Source: Prosopocoilus inquinatus (taxonomy: Eukaryota; Arthropoda; Insecta; Coleoptera; Lucanidae). From it: DNA of 64,000 nucleotides. The notes under the pieces were generated by a model. The model saw nothing but the letters and a program-made list of their open reading frames with translations, was not told where the DNA came from and did not search any database. The DNA is taken from the NCBI GenBank assembly GCA_036172665.1, contig CM069874.1, forward strand, positions 49,334,707-49,398,706. Reading direction: 5' to 3'. The position numbers and the translations under genes are program-made. This document shows positions 1-10,495 of this stretch, in pieces (position 1 is the first letter of the stretch; every line of letters starts with the position of its first letter).

Positions 1-113
1 TGCCAACTGTCAATGATTAAAGCAGAAACTACACGACCAAGGCGAGCATACGTAACGAAGAAAGATTAGGATTAAAACCTTACAATTGTCATCGGACAAG
101 AGTCAACTGCTAT

Positions 114-228
114 TATAAAACCGGTGTTGCTAACGCCAAGCCTGTTTCCTCTCGGGGGTGGAGTTACTAAACCGCTTTAGTAAAAGCCGCGAGACAACAA
201 GCGTGGCGTTAGTAACATCGGTTTTATA
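114..228. repeat. Short palindromic MITE
   Basis: A 25-bp arm beginning TATAAAACCGG at 114-138 is repeated inverted at 204-228 with about two mismatches, around a 65-bp GC-rich spacer. No coding potential. The size and structure fit a small inverted-repeat (MITE-like) element. The superfamily is unknown because no target duplication is convincing. Confidence 0.6.
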
Positions 229-269
229 GTTTGTGTAAACACTTTACGCCCGTAGTTAACGTTGTTACC

Positions 270-375
270 AACGAATAGCGACATCCTATCGCATTTTGAC
301 CTGACATTTTTTGATAGAGGCTGCACGAGGGTTTCACTGCAATCAAAAACGATTTGCTACAAAAAAGTTTTGTTG
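270..375 (-). repeat. Diverged fragment of the 312-bp hammerhead element family
   Basis: The stretch with ATAGCGACATCCTATCGC near 275 and TTTCACTGCAATCAAAAACG near 330 matches two separate parts of the monomer at 20590-21450 and 52231-52943. The segment that would carry the ribozyme core is deleted, so this is an old, inactive remnant. Confidence 0.6.
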
Positions 376-540
376 TTAGGAACCTTGGCTGTTCAAATGA
401 TCCTAACCTTGTTTGTTGCGTATACTCGTTATGGTTGTGTACTTTCTATTTTATCTGTACTTTCTGTTCTTTTTGCTGACAGTTGGCAATGGCTATTATA
501 AAAAAGGTCTGTCAAGTAATGCTGTAATGGAAGTTCACAA

Positions 541-1468
541 ACTGGCATTACTTTAAATCTCGCAAAATGCAAAGTCATATCTTTCACTAAGAAAAAAAAA
601 ACCTTTTTACTTTAATTATTGTCTTGGTAAAGAAGTTGTAGTTAGGGTTAATTCTCATACTGATCTTGGTGTTCTTTTCGATTCTCATTTAACTTTTAAT
701 GAACACATTTCCGCCATCATTTCCTCTTCTCATAGAAAATTAGGATTCATATATCGAGAAACAAAATTTTTCTCAAATCCTCTCTTTTTGTTAAGACTTT
801 ATGAATCATTAGTTCGATCAAAACTTGAATATGCATCACCTGCTTGTCCCTACTATAATATTCATATTAATGCGCTCGAAAACATCCAAAGAAAATTTCT
901 TAAATACTTGTGTTGGAAGTTGGATGGTTCCTTTCCTCCTCAATGTATTAACCATAATGTTCTCTTGCAACGATTTCATCTTCATACACTTGAATTCCGA
1001 TGTAATATTGCCAACCTTAAATTTATTTATAAATTGCTAAACAATCAAATTAATTGTCCTAACCTCCTCAACTGCCTGGACATTTAATTCTCTAGGTCTT
1101 CTATTTGTTTGTATCTTTTATTTGCCTAATCCATGCACTAATTTATTAATTAAATCTCCAATATACAGGATGTGTTCTCTAATTAACAGTATTAGCCCAT
1201 TAATTGATTTTTGTCATGATCCTTTAGATGCTATTATTAAAGTCATGGTTAGTTCCTAGTTAGTTAATGTGTTTTTTATGATAATTTTAAATATTTTTAG
1301 TTTTTTGTTTATCTTCCTTCTTTGTTATTATCAAGTATTCTTGTATACACACTTATATTAGGTTTATTTACCTTTTTTATATGTTACTAGTGGTTAAGTC
1401 ATTTTTTATATTGTGTCCTTCTGGGTCTTTTCCTATTGGACAATCAAGACTATTATTATTATTACTAA
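541..1468 (+). mobile_element. 5'-truncated non-LTR retrotransposon (LINE), 3' end
   Basis: The forward frames encode the end of a LINE ORF2: LNLAKCKVISFTKKK (541-600), then, after a frame change at an A-run near 590-615, VNSHTDLGVLFDSHLTFNEH and, to 1087, LYESLVRSKLEYASP and LENIQRKFLKYL. These are typical of the thumb and post-RT region of jockey/CR1-type elements. A 3' UTR of about 380 bp ends in an (ATT)n run at 1446-1467, the usual tail of such elements. The palm with YADD is absent, so only the last quarter is left. Inactive. Confidence 0.85.
614..1087 (+). pseudogene. LINE reverse transcriptase C-terminal remnant
   Basis: An open frame of about 158 codons with no 5' start of its own covers the RT thumb and following region. 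Recognisable segments are DLGVLFDSHLTF, KLGFIYRETKFFSNP, LVRSKLEYASPACPYYN and QRFHLHTLEFRCNIANLKFIY. It is part of the truncated LINE of 541-1468 and has lost all catalytic residues. The internal ATG at 788 is not a real start. Frame loss upstream at the A-run near 590-601 confirms decay. Confidence 0.8.
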
Positions 1469-1561
1469 CAACCGACGCGTCTTTATTAAAACCAGTCTTA
1501 GAAATTCGTGTAAACGTATTCAATGGAAAGCGAATTAAGCAGTTTATTCGTTAAAAAACGT

Positions 1562-1657
1562 CGGTTTCTCAGATACTGTTTAACTTTAATCTTCGGTTGA
1601 TTTCCATCTGTTCTTATGGAAATTAATTGAAGATTAAAGTTAAACTGTGACTGAGAA
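1562..1657. repeat. Hairpin MITE, CAGTTTAACTTTAATCTTC family
   Basis: Arms of about 45 bp (cggtttctcag...gatttccat and its inverse) with almost no spacer form a near-perfect hairpin. Related copies with the same TTTAACTTTAA core and CAGTCACAG-type ends lie at 24928-25051 and 53342-53423, so this is a dispersed non-autonomous family. Confidence 0.75.
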
Positions 1658-2348
1658 ACCGGATCAAAGTCCTCCGATCGGCGGCGATCTTAGTTTTAGA
1701 AGTAATATTCCGTCGTGCTTGTGCAAATCAATTGAATTTTCGGAGGAATTGTGGGTTACGATTATTTAAATTTGCCGGATGGCAGAATTTCGAAATGCAG
1801 TGCATGTTTCCGTCAGCCGGCGGACGTTTACCACACCGATCATTAAAATAAAACGAAAAAAGAAACGATTAGAAAGAGACACGTCCATATAACGTATATA
1901 ACAACATGAGACGAAAACTAGCCAGTACGCAATTAAAAGAAACAAATTACAGCCAACTAGACAAAACATTAATATAATTACATTTAATGTTTGTATCCAT
2001 GCCGGTAATTACTGTCATTAACAGAAATGCACAATGAATATTACAGTGTCCAGTAATTTAGCAATTAAACTTTTTTTTCTCGTGGGTAAGAAAAACTGGT
2101 CTGGCGGTTGTTGAATAAAATTAACAAAATATGTATTAGAAAGTTACCGGCGTGTAAAAATTGGTACGAGACTACAAATCTCTCATTATTTGCTAGCCCA
2201 TATAAGGAGAGGCTGTCGAGCTTAATGTGACAGGCTCCAACCGTAACATGAAATTAGTTGCGCCTGCAGTTAAAGAAACAACGAACGAGGACGGACGGAC
2301 GGACAGAACAAAGAAAAAACAAGAACAATGTGAGACGTTATTACTTAC
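1658..2348. other. Intronic sequence, nothing recognised
   Basis: No coding frame, RNA gene or clear repeat is visible. On the minus strand it follows the splice donor of the exon at 2349-2444, so it is read as the beginning of the next intron of that gene. Confidence 0.4.
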
Positions 2349-2444
2349 ATTAGGTACAGTGTAGCTGTTATAGTCTTTTGGATTGATGGACTCGGCCTGT
2401 TTATTTTTAAATGCCCTATAGTTTTCACGAAGCTGCTTGCCATA
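2349..2444 (-). CDS. Internal exon of a Grb7/10/14-like PH-domain adapter (end of PH domain)
   Basis: A 96-bp, phase 0-0 exon encoding 32 residues that begin YGKQLRENYRAF and end YTVPN. It has a polypyrimidine tract ending TTTTGCAG (acceptor) and the donor GTAAGT. It joins in frame to the exon at 47980-48207, giving CWLTAMRLAK-YGKQLRENYR, the last PH helix and following segment of Grb7/Grb10/Grb14 proteins (consensus CWxTAxRLxKYGxxLYxNYR). Such adapters bind phosphoinositides through PH, Ras-type GTPases through RA and activated receptor tyrosine kinases through SH2, at the inner face of the plasma membrane. The RA and SH2 exons are not in the window. MIG-10/RIAM proteins have a related PH domain, but the CW..A.RL.KYG spacing favours Grb. 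The exon is small, but its splice sites and phase make it convincing. Confidence 0.82.
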
Positions 2445-2840
2445 CTGCAAAAGAAAAAAAAATCATTATTAAAACTTGAAAACACAGGATTATGCAGGAT
2501 GTGTAATTTAAACTTTGTTGTTGGAAAGCGTTTTGTGTCAGGCACAATAACTGACTGATAATAATCATCCACGTAATTTCCAATGAAAATAACGAAGCCA
2601 AAATTATTACAAACATCGGTGCTCGCGCTGTTTTAATTTTCTCCAGCTGCTAGTAAAAATCGTGCGCCAGAAATAAAACGACGTCTTCGCCGGTTTCGTA
2701 AACGTCCCACGTCTAAATATTATTCTATGCCCGTTGCTCCATCGACTGAAATGAATGGAGCTGAAATGCCGCCTTTCGAACGAAAATAACGCTGGAGCTA
2801 CTCGCGGTAGTATCTCAAATATTTCTTGAAGGTATAAATA
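2445..2840. other. Giant intron, 3' end; nothing else recognised
   Basis: This is the 3' end of the 45.5-kb intron on the minus strand. The pyrimidine-rich tract lies at 2449-2462. No repeat or gene is seen in the rest. Confidence 0.4.
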
Positions 2841-2863
2841 CAGTTGAACTTCGATAACTCGAA
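2841..2863. repeat. Possible pogo/Tigger-type terminal repeat remnant
   Basis: CAGTTGAACTTCGATAACTC resembles the terminal repeats known for Tigger/pogo elements. A weak inverse with TCGAGTTATT follows at 2886-2896. Too short to be sure. Confidence 0.3.
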
Positions 2864-2988
2864 CCATAACTTGCCACAAGAAAAGATCGAGTTATTAAGA
2901 CTTCAGATTATTAAATAAATTAACTCCTAACTAAATTCTGGACGTTTTCACAAATGTGATTCATAGTATGGTGTATGACAGAAATATA

Positions 2989-4831
2989 CAGGTGTCCCAG
3001 AGCTCCGTAAAAGTTCCATAACTTTCTTGCTATTCCAGGTACCGACTCAATTTTTTTTGTATCACATCACATCACATCCATTGTACATTTTAAAATTATT
3101 TTCTTTTATATACAGGGTGTTCAAGTATTATAAAAATACTAAAGTTATGTTTTTTTTAAGTTGAAATGCCCCATTTTGACTTCATTTCTGGATTGTACAC
3201 TAAATTTTCGTTAAATTTATTTAAGTCATTTTTACGTATCAATCATACTTTTTGATATGAGTCAATTTTTTCTTGAAAATTCCCGGATGCAAGGTTCCAT
3301 TCAAAAATTCGTAACTTCTAAACCGCTAAAGATAAGGCAACCGATTTTTTTTCAGTCAATGTCAAGGATGTGACCAATCATTCGAGATCAAACAAAATCG
3401 TGAAGGGATGTTCCAAGGCTCACTACGATTTTTTGAAGATGAATAATTATAAATAACAAAAACTCCATTTTGTCAAATCGAACACCCTGTATATTTCCAC
3501 ACCATTCCATAGCGTTTTTGATAAGCTTTTCATGATATACAGTTTGTAGGGTCCAATTCTGATATTCGACGAGTTATTGAGAAAATAGTAATTTTTAGAT
3601 GTAAATATTTAATAAACAACTGAAAGTTTCTAGTAGATCGGTGCCAAAATGAAAAGCAATTCATATTTTAAAACAAGTCGCATTCGTTACGGATATATTG
3701 CGTCAAAAAGTGTGAATTTCATTGATTTAATATTTTATTCGCTGTGCATGATTATCCGCGATCGATCAGTAGGACTGCGGCTTTAATTCAAAAATTAACC
3801 TCCCAGTTCGCGTGAATTAGAAGTTCTATTGATGATTCATGAAAATTCTAACTTGAGTACTCAGGAAATCTCACGAGAAACTGATTTGTATGTCACTTTC
3901 AAATTTTAACTAGAGTAACTCGTGAAATCTTAAAAGAAACTGACTTGTATATCAGTTTCTCTCGTAAGTTAGAATTTTCATGAATCATGAAGAGACTTCT
4001 AATTCACGCGAACTGGAAGGATAAATGTGAAATTAGAGCCGTCCTACTGATTGATCGCGGATAATCATGCACAGCGAATAAAATATTGAACCAATGAAAT
4101 TCGCACTTTTTGACACAGTATATCCGTAACTGGTGCGACGTTGGTTGAAAATTTTAATGGCTTTTCATTTTGGTACCAAACTATTAAAAACTTTCAGTTG
4201 TTTATTAAATACGTACATCTAAAAATTACTATTTTCTCAATAAGTCGAATATCAGTACTGGACCCTACAAACTGTATATCATTAAAAAGCTTATCAAAAA
4301 CGCTATGAAATTGTGTTAGGTATATAGGGTGTTCTATTTGAAAAAATGGAGTTTTTGTTATTTATAATTATTCATATTCAAAAAATCGTAGTAAGGCTTG
4401 AAACATCCCTTCACGACTCGGCTTGATCTCGAAAGATTGGCCACAGCCTTAGCATTGATTGAAAAAAAAAATCGGTTGCGTTATCTTTAGTGGTTTAGAA
4501 GTTACGAACTTTTGAATGGAACCTTGCATCCGGGAATTTTCAAGAAAAAATTGACTCACATCAAAAAGTATGATTGATACGTAAAAATGACTCAAATAAA
4601 TTTTACGCAGAATTTAGTGTAGAATCCAAAAATGAAGTCAAAATGGGGTGTTTCAATTAAAAAAAAAACGTAACTTTCATATTTTTATAATACTTACGAC
4701 ACCCTGTATACAAAAGAAAATAATTTTAAAATGTGCAATGGAAGCGCTTCTATCATACACAAAAAAAACTGAGTCGATACCTGGAATAGCAAGAAAGTTA
4801 TGGAATTTTTACGGAGCTCTGCGACACCCTG
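2989..4831. mobile_element. Long palindromic DNA element, nested, TA target duplication
   Basis: The two halves (about 2989-3880 and 3950-4831) are inverted copies, centred near 3910. The ends are CAGGTGTCCCAGAGCTCCG and its inverse CGGAGCTCTGCGACACCCTG, flanked by TA on both sides as in Tc1/mariner insertions. A second pair of ends (CAGGGTGTTCAAG / CTTACGACACCCTG) lies inside at 3113-4706, and a third CACCCTG-like pair near 3480 and 4330. No transposase frame survives. Best read as successive insertions or a foldback derivative of mariner-like elements whose ends match the DD41D mariner at 56052-57810. Confidence 0.8.
3113..4706. repeat. Inner inverted repeat of the nested palindrome
   Basis: CAGGGTGTTCAAGTATTATA at 3113 is mirrored by TATAATACTTACGACACCCTG ending at 4706, both next to TA. 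The arms run through the same internal sequence (TTGACTTCATTT / GAAGTCAAAATGG). This shows that the outer element was built around, or invaded by, a second one. An (ATCAC)n microsatellite at about 3060-3078 lies just outside it. Confidence 0.75.
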
Positions 4832-4970
4832 TATAAATATAATAATACATCCAAATATTGTCATGATAAGATTTCTATGAAACCTTTTAAAATGTACAGA
4901 AATAATTAACACATTTAAGGGTTATGTGCAATCAGCACATAATAGCGTTCCGCTAGTGCTAATTCGCGAC

Positions 4971-5440
4971 TGTGTTAAGTAGGCAGATTTTTGTAAACAA
5001 ACAAACACGTATAAATAGGGGCCGAGCCGAATTAGAAACTTCAGTCGTTAACCAAATTTTAGTTCGATTCACATCGAGTGACGTGCCGCCTCCACCCCTG
5101 ATGGACGCCGCCGTCATTTCCCCTGGTGTGAACTGTCGTCGCCGCTAGATGTAATCGCCGCTTCCGGATGCTACATTTGCTCCGTCGAAGCCGAAGCCGT
5201 CGCCAGCAATCCAAGTAATCGTCAGGCCCGATCCATCGTCCATTTCGAAGCAACGCAGAAGTTTTCATCGCGACATTCCCAGTAACCCGGACTGACAGAG
5301 AACACCACTCAAAACCCCCAGAAATCAATTTAACTCTAATCTAAATCAAATATATTTAGGTATATTTTTGTAATTAAATTGTTGTAAACTCTGTTGTGCT
5401 CTACCAACGCCCTTACAAACCGAAAGTCTCGTCGTGACAT
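4971..5440 (+). other. Possible solo LTR or promoter-bearing fragment
   Basis: The block starts TGTGTTAAGTAGG, has TATAAATA at 5010-5017 and an initiator-like TCAGTC at 5041 about 31-33 bp further on, a GC-rich middle, an AATTAAA near the 3' part, and ends near GTCGTGACA at about 5440. This order (TG start, TATA, initiator, polyA-like signal, CA end) resembles an insect LTR. No second copy and no clean target duplication was found, so this remains a suggestion. Confidence 0.35.
5010..5043 (+). promoter_or_regulatory. TATA box plus initiator-like pair
   Basis: TATAAATA is followed at the correct spacing by TCAGTC, matching arthropod core promoters. No gene follows; it may belong to the LTR-like block 4971-5440. 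Confidence 0.35.
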
Positions 5441-5561
5441 GTTAACACCATGCGTGACCTGGTGGAGGCCTTACTGACTATACAAGATTACTGAACACAA
5501 ACAGTTCCAATTTTGGTTTCCAATAAAAAGAAAATTTGTTTTCTTTTTTCCTAGGCATATA

Positions 5562-6971
5562 CAGTGTGCCCCAGATTGAGTGAGTAGGCTACCATGGGTA
5601 ACTTTCTTACTACTGAAGATAGAGATATGGTTAAATGGGCAAAGTTTTGCAGTTTTATGCGCTTCTTTAGATAACGTAGAGAAAATTTAAAAAATCTTAA
5701 TAGTTCCGATTTGCTTGCAGAAAAACTGAAAATTGCTGTTTTCTTTAATGTCTAGTAACTTCGTAATTATAAGAAATATGAAAAAAAAGTTTGATATAAA
5801 AGTGACTAGGTTTGATAAAATACATCTGAAGCTTAAATCAAAATAAAATTCAAGACGGCGGCTTTCAAGGTATTGATACCAACTTTCTTATTTTAAATGG
5901 ACGCCATTAAATAGCATTTTCTTTTCTCGTTTCAACCGTGTGAAGAAAATCATATTTTAATTTTAAATCAAGCAAGCCAGGAAAAATAAAAGTTGCTTTT
6001 ACTTAAAAAACAAAGGAAAGTTATAATGAATGCTCAGAACGCCAGGATATTAATTCTTAAACACAATTGATCCTGATTTGCGACACTCCTGGTTACACTT
6101 TGCAGGGTATTTCGATTAATACTATGAAATGCCTGTACTACTGTTTCACGTAATTTTTCATTGTTGTTATTGTTGAAACTATTCCCATATTTTTTATTTA
6201 CTAATATGCCCCAGAAGCAAATGTCAACGAGTTGTTAAATATTATTAAAACATTGATATAAACGATAATTTAGTTGCAGGCATAATATAAAATAAAAAAT
6301 GAGTAGCTTCAACTATAGCAACAACAAAGAATTATGCGAAGTAGTGGGGCAGGCATTTCATAGTATTATAATCGCAATATCCTCCAGTGTGTAACCTGAT
6401 GTGACACAAATCGGGGTCAATTGCGTTTAAGAATTAATATCCAGGCACTTTGAGCACTCATTATAACTTTGCTTTGTTCTATTTTTGTTTTTTTTTAGTA
6501 AAAACAACATTTATTTTTCTCGCTTGTTTGATTTAAAATTAAAATACAAGTCTTTTTTGATATTTTTTTATTTCGATGTAGGTTGTGACACACGGTTGGA
6601 AAGAGAAAAGAAAATGCTATTTAATCGTATAAAAATCCAATATGGCACCTAATTAAAATAAAAAAAGTTGCTATCAATACCTTGAAATCTGCCATCTTGA
6701 ATTTCATTTTGACTTAACTTTCAGCTGTACTTTATCAAAACTAGTAACTTTTAACTTTTTTCCACATTTCTTATAATTACGAAGTTATTAGACATTAAAG
6801 AAAACAGGAATTTTCAGTTTTTCTGCGATAATATCGGAACTATTCAGAATTTTCAAATTTTCTCTGTGTCATCTAAATAAGCGCCTGCAAAACTTTACCT
6901 ATTTAACCTAATCTCTACCTTCACTAATAAGAAAGTTACCCATGATAGTCTACTCAATCTGGGACACACTG
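5562..6971. mobile_element. Second long palindromic DNA element, TA target duplication
   Basis: The ends CAGTGTGCCCCAGATTGAG and CTCAATCTGGGACACACTG are flanked by TA. The arms (about 700 bp each, centred near 6265) remain alignable over almost their whole length, for instance GAATGCTCAGAACGCCAGG near 6028 against CCAGGCACTTTGAGCACTC near 6440. No transposase frame. A foldback-type non-autonomous Tc1/mariner-like element, distinct in sequence from the one at 2989-4831. Confidence 0.8.
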
Positions 6972-7865
6972 TATAAATCTGCATAAAAACGAAGCAAAAT
7001 CCAAATCCAAAAATGTTTCTTTCAAACAAAAGTTGCACGATTTGAAGCAAGATGTACTCAACCTTGAGATGACCGAGTTTATTTTTACTTTTTAAATAAC
7101 TGTATTTAAAATTCAATATTAGCTCAATTATTCAAGGCCAAATCTCTGAAAAATTTCACAAACGCTTAAAAATGTACGAACATTACATGAGATCTACTTC
7201 TTGGGTCATTCGACCTTGAAAGATCTTGAAAAAGACAACAATCTCACAATCATACAATTTCCTTGAAATCCTGCAACTTTAGTTGTGTAGTGTAAAGTTA
7301 CTTCGAATTTTGTTTTACTTTTTGTACCTCCGTCTGAAAATTTAATGTAAAAGCATTTAAAAATCGTTTAGCAACGCAACATTGTCTTCCTGGAAACATG
7401 CCTAATGTCTGCCGTAGATTGTTCAATAAAATCTAAAAGTCTGAATTTTCAGGGCGAGCATTCCTCCAGCTTTTGTCGAAAGGCAAGAGTTATGGGCAGA
7501 TAATTAATCAGTGAAAATAGTATAGGGCCTTATTTATACTATCTGTTTGAAATGTTTGACCACCAAGTATATACAAGGTGATCATAAGCACTGTACTTAT
7601 TTTCAGCTCTCGTTAAGTTCTTTTTCAGAACCGCCACAACCGAAGATCACACACAATAGCTAGCCGTCCGCAAAAATTTGTTGCTACAGGCCCGAAATTG
7701 ATCCTAAATCCGGCTCTGACAACAAATTTCATTAATTTTTTTTTTGGGACCGATTTCTTTCTAAGTACCTGAATCAGATTCTACAAGTGCCCTAAATTTT
7801 GTTGAAAGAATTTTAAGCCTCATTTCAACGGATTCCATGAGATGTATTTACGAAATAATCTTTTT
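6972..7865. other. No gene or repeat recognised
   Basis: AT-rich intronic sequence without a credible reading frame or internal repeat. Confidence 0.4.
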
Positions 7866-7873
7866 TCTGCGAC

Positions 7874-8887
7874 TAGTGATGTAAGTTCCTTAAATGACAT
7901 TGGTCACAACAAAAATGACGATCACGTCACAATGATTGGTCATTTTAAAATGAACCTGTGAACGATATATGACAATCATTTTAATAAATGACAGTCACAG
8001 ATACGTGCAAATAGGCGTATGTGCGTGTACTGCTGTTGGAAAAATACTTCACGTAAAATAAAAATATAAGGTCCTTTAGTGCTTATGGCTATTCTCACAA
8101 AAAACAAGAAACAAGTTAACTGTAAAACGTGAAGAGGTCCAACCAAGTTCAGATACAGACACTGATGAAGAAATGAGCTAATGGAGAATGATAAAGAAAT
8201 AAGTGACGAAGATGCAGTTAAAATATTATAATATTCAAATATGTAATGTGATATAGTAAATAGCAATTTTTATTTTGAAATTTCTTCAGATTCAAATAAG
8301 TGTGTATTATTCAATTTTTATTGTTCTTTACGTTTATAGTTACTTGTTTATAGATTTCTTTTAAATCTATAATAGATAACCAACGGGGTGTTAAGTCATC
8401 AGCTTGGTATCGAATTGTATCCGAAGCACTGAAGGAGTACCTGAAGTGAATACCGACCATTTCCGAGAATTAATTCGAGGGTCGTTCGAACCAAGGACCT
8501 TGCGATTGTAAGGCTGGTCCCCTTACCACTTGGACCGTTCTGGCTTTGATAAATTTTAATGACTGTTTAGATAAAAGATTTTAATTTCAGTTGCGAGTAT
8601 GCTATTCGTTGTATGCCTTATCTGTAAACTGTAAGAATTTATGAAACTGTTTAAAGAGCAGTTTTTCAATTGGAATTCAACTTTAAGCTCCGTTTTAGTC
8701 CTATGGAAACAATTTTCTTCGGGCCTAAGGGTTATTACCTTTGTTGTTTCGATATAAATTTCGTTTCGTAAAAATTTGTATTTATTTCATTAATATGCGA
8801 TTATGACGACAAAATGACCGTCATTTATACTTAAATAACTGAAGAGACGTCACGATTTTTTTAAATGACCGTCATTTTACATCACTC
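7874..8887. mobile_element. Non-autonomous hAT element with 8-bp target duplication
   Basis: The ends TAGTGATGTAA and TTACATCACTC are inverted, and both sides are flanked by the identical octamer TCTGCGAC (7866-7873 and 8888-8895), the hallmark of hAT insertion. Subterminal AAATGAC/GTCATTT motifs recur many times near both ends, as in other hAT elements where they bind transposase. The 1014-bp interior has no transposase. It holds a tRNA-like SINE segment at about 8380-8548. Confidence 0.85.
8380..8548 (-). mobile_element. tRNA-derived SINE-like segment
   Basis: On the minus strand the sequence has a Pol III A-box-like TGGTAAGGGG (8519-8528) and a B-box-like GGTTCGAACGA (8482-8492) at tRNA spacing, followed by an unrelated body. 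The acceptor stem does not close, so it is not a tRNA gene. It lies inside the hAT element. Confidence 0.5.
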
Positions 8888-8895
8888 TCTGCGAC

Positions 8896-9274
8896 CCTTT
8901 ATGAAAAGACATTCTATTGTCACTGAATACTTCCAGTGAAAGTTTGATTTCTGTAACTAGTGAGGAAAAATTTAACAACGTTAGTTTTCTTAAACTAAAT
9001 CTTACTCTGTCTGTCGCTGTATCGCGTCATTATTAAAGGTCAGAGTGTACTGTTCGTCGGACCTTTATCATGAATTCTGATTCAGATAGTGATTTAGATC
9101 TTCCTAATACTCCACTAGAAATAGTAAGTCGGGTCGTAGAAATAGTACGTTTTCTTAGGCTCGCGAACATTACTCGCTCGAACTGTTCTCTCGCTCTAAA
9201 AATGTCACTTTCGTCACTCGTTCAACAATATACTATTTTTGAGGATTATATGCTACACCGACCACCTTGATTCC
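8896..9274 (+). other. Short stretch with a possible first-exon-like frame
   Basis: An open frame from 9070 begins MNSDSDSDLDLPNTPLEI and reaches a good donor-like GTAAGT at 9125, so it could be a short first exon of an unknown gene or of a transposase. No homology is recognised. The serine/aspartate run is low complexity. Confidence 0.2.
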
Positions 9275-9282
9275 GGTGCAAC

Positions 9283-9809
9283 CAGGGCCCCCGCGAGGCC
9301 AAAAGCCGCCCGCGTGCCAATCCATATTTTGGCGCCTTCTGACAGATGAGTTGGGGCAAACAAAAACGGTCAATTATTAAAATTATTAGAAATTAAAAGA
9401 AAAGAAATGGAAGAAACAGAAAAATCTTTAAACATTGTCCTTCACATTTTTTAAACATTCTCCTTCACTTTTTCTAAACATTCTCCTTCATTTCTTTTAA
9501 ACATTCTGCTTCGCTTTATTTAAGCATTCTCCTTCACTTTTATTTAAACATTTTCCTTCATTTTTTTAAGTTCCTAGCTGCTGCAAGCCCCCAAAACGAG
9601 GGGAAGGGCTTTCTTCTCATCTGACCGAGAAGAACTCTGTTTAGACGCCCCCCCCCCCCCATAATAATAATGTTTCCCATTATTATTTTCTTTTCTTGGG
9701 CGAAAAAAAATGACAAAATATGTCCAGTGACCAAGAAGCTAATTGCCGCCCCTTGAACACGGCGCCCGCGCGCACTGCACGCTTTGCACACATGGTTACG
9801 GGGGCCCTG
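9283..9809. mobile_element. Non-autonomous hAT element (CAGGGCCCCCG ends)
   Basis: The ends CAGGGCCCCCG and CGGGGGCCCTG are perfect 11-bp inverted repeats, flanked on both sides by GGTGCAAC (9275-9282 and 9810-9817). The 8-bp duplication and CAGGG-type ends fit hAT, close to the Tip100 group. The 527-bp interior carries a minisatellite, a C12 run at about 9649-9660 and no transposase. Confidence 0.88.
9427..9567. repeat. Minisatellite inside the hAT element
   Basis: About five head-to-tail units of 26-30 bp built on AAACATTCTCCTTCACTTTT, diverged by a few bases each. Such internal tandem arrays are common in non-autonomous elements. Confidence 0.8.
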
Positions 9810-9817
9810 GGTGCAAC

Positions 9818-10495
9818 CAACTTAATTTTGGATTTCGGCATATATAAGTAACCATTTCCTACATTTTTAATTCCGGAAGGGTGCAAAGCAAACTTCCTCC
9901 GTGAGGTGAGGCTTCATGTAGAGAGTTTGGTTTGTATGGCCACCTGCTTTGTCAAGTTAGTACGCAGTATTCGGCTATTGTTTGAAAAGGTTGCGCTGAT
10001 TGAAGTGTTTATTTTTTTTACTTCGAAAGTGTACAGTCCAATTTGTCTAATTTTGTGGATTGTTTTGCATGTCAATTGTTCTCTTTTTCTTGGTACTTAG
10101 ATTCAGGTGTTCGTACGTATGTAGACAAGTTCTGTTTACCCTAAACGGTGTATAATTTTGAATGCTCTCTCGTCGTTCGATTACGGACAGTTGACAGTTG
10201 CCAGTCAAAAATTGAATGAGTTTTTGGACAATTCACCGCTCCGCCTCATCAGTAGCCCTGAGGTTTATCCTGTTCGTAAGGAATATCCAAATACAGGCAT
10301 AGCATTCCTCCAGGCCTGAGAAATGCCTTGGGTGAAACTTCTCAAAAGACGATGCCTAATAACTAATTCGTGGATGGTCTGGTGCTTCACAGCGCTGCTA
10401 TAATGTTAGTCTGTTTCGCAAAACCAGTGCGCTTTTTATGAAATATTTTTTAATTGATAGTACTATGAGTACAGTAAGGAATAAAAGAAAAACAA
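9818..10495. other. No gene or repeat recognised
   Basis: Short open frames only. Nothing in it resembles a known protein, RNA or repeat. Confidence 0.35.

Noticed and set aside
1..492. TGCCAACTGTCA at the window start and TGACAGTTGGCA near 480-492 as TIRs of one element
   Set aside because: Only 12 bp match, the left flank lies outside the window so no target duplication can be checked, and the interior holds unrelated repeats.
5059..5328. Minus frame of 89 codons rich in arginine
   Set aside because: GC-rich patch downstream of a TATA box on the other strand. No homology and no start context; likely chance.
8478..8548. Possible tRNA gene on the minus strand
   Set aside because: A and B boxes exist, but the acceptor stem does not pair and the anticodon arm is irregular. 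Kept as a SINE-like segment.
9427..9567. CRISPR-like regular array
   Set aside because: Eukaryotic context, units directly adjacent without unique spacers; a minisatellite.
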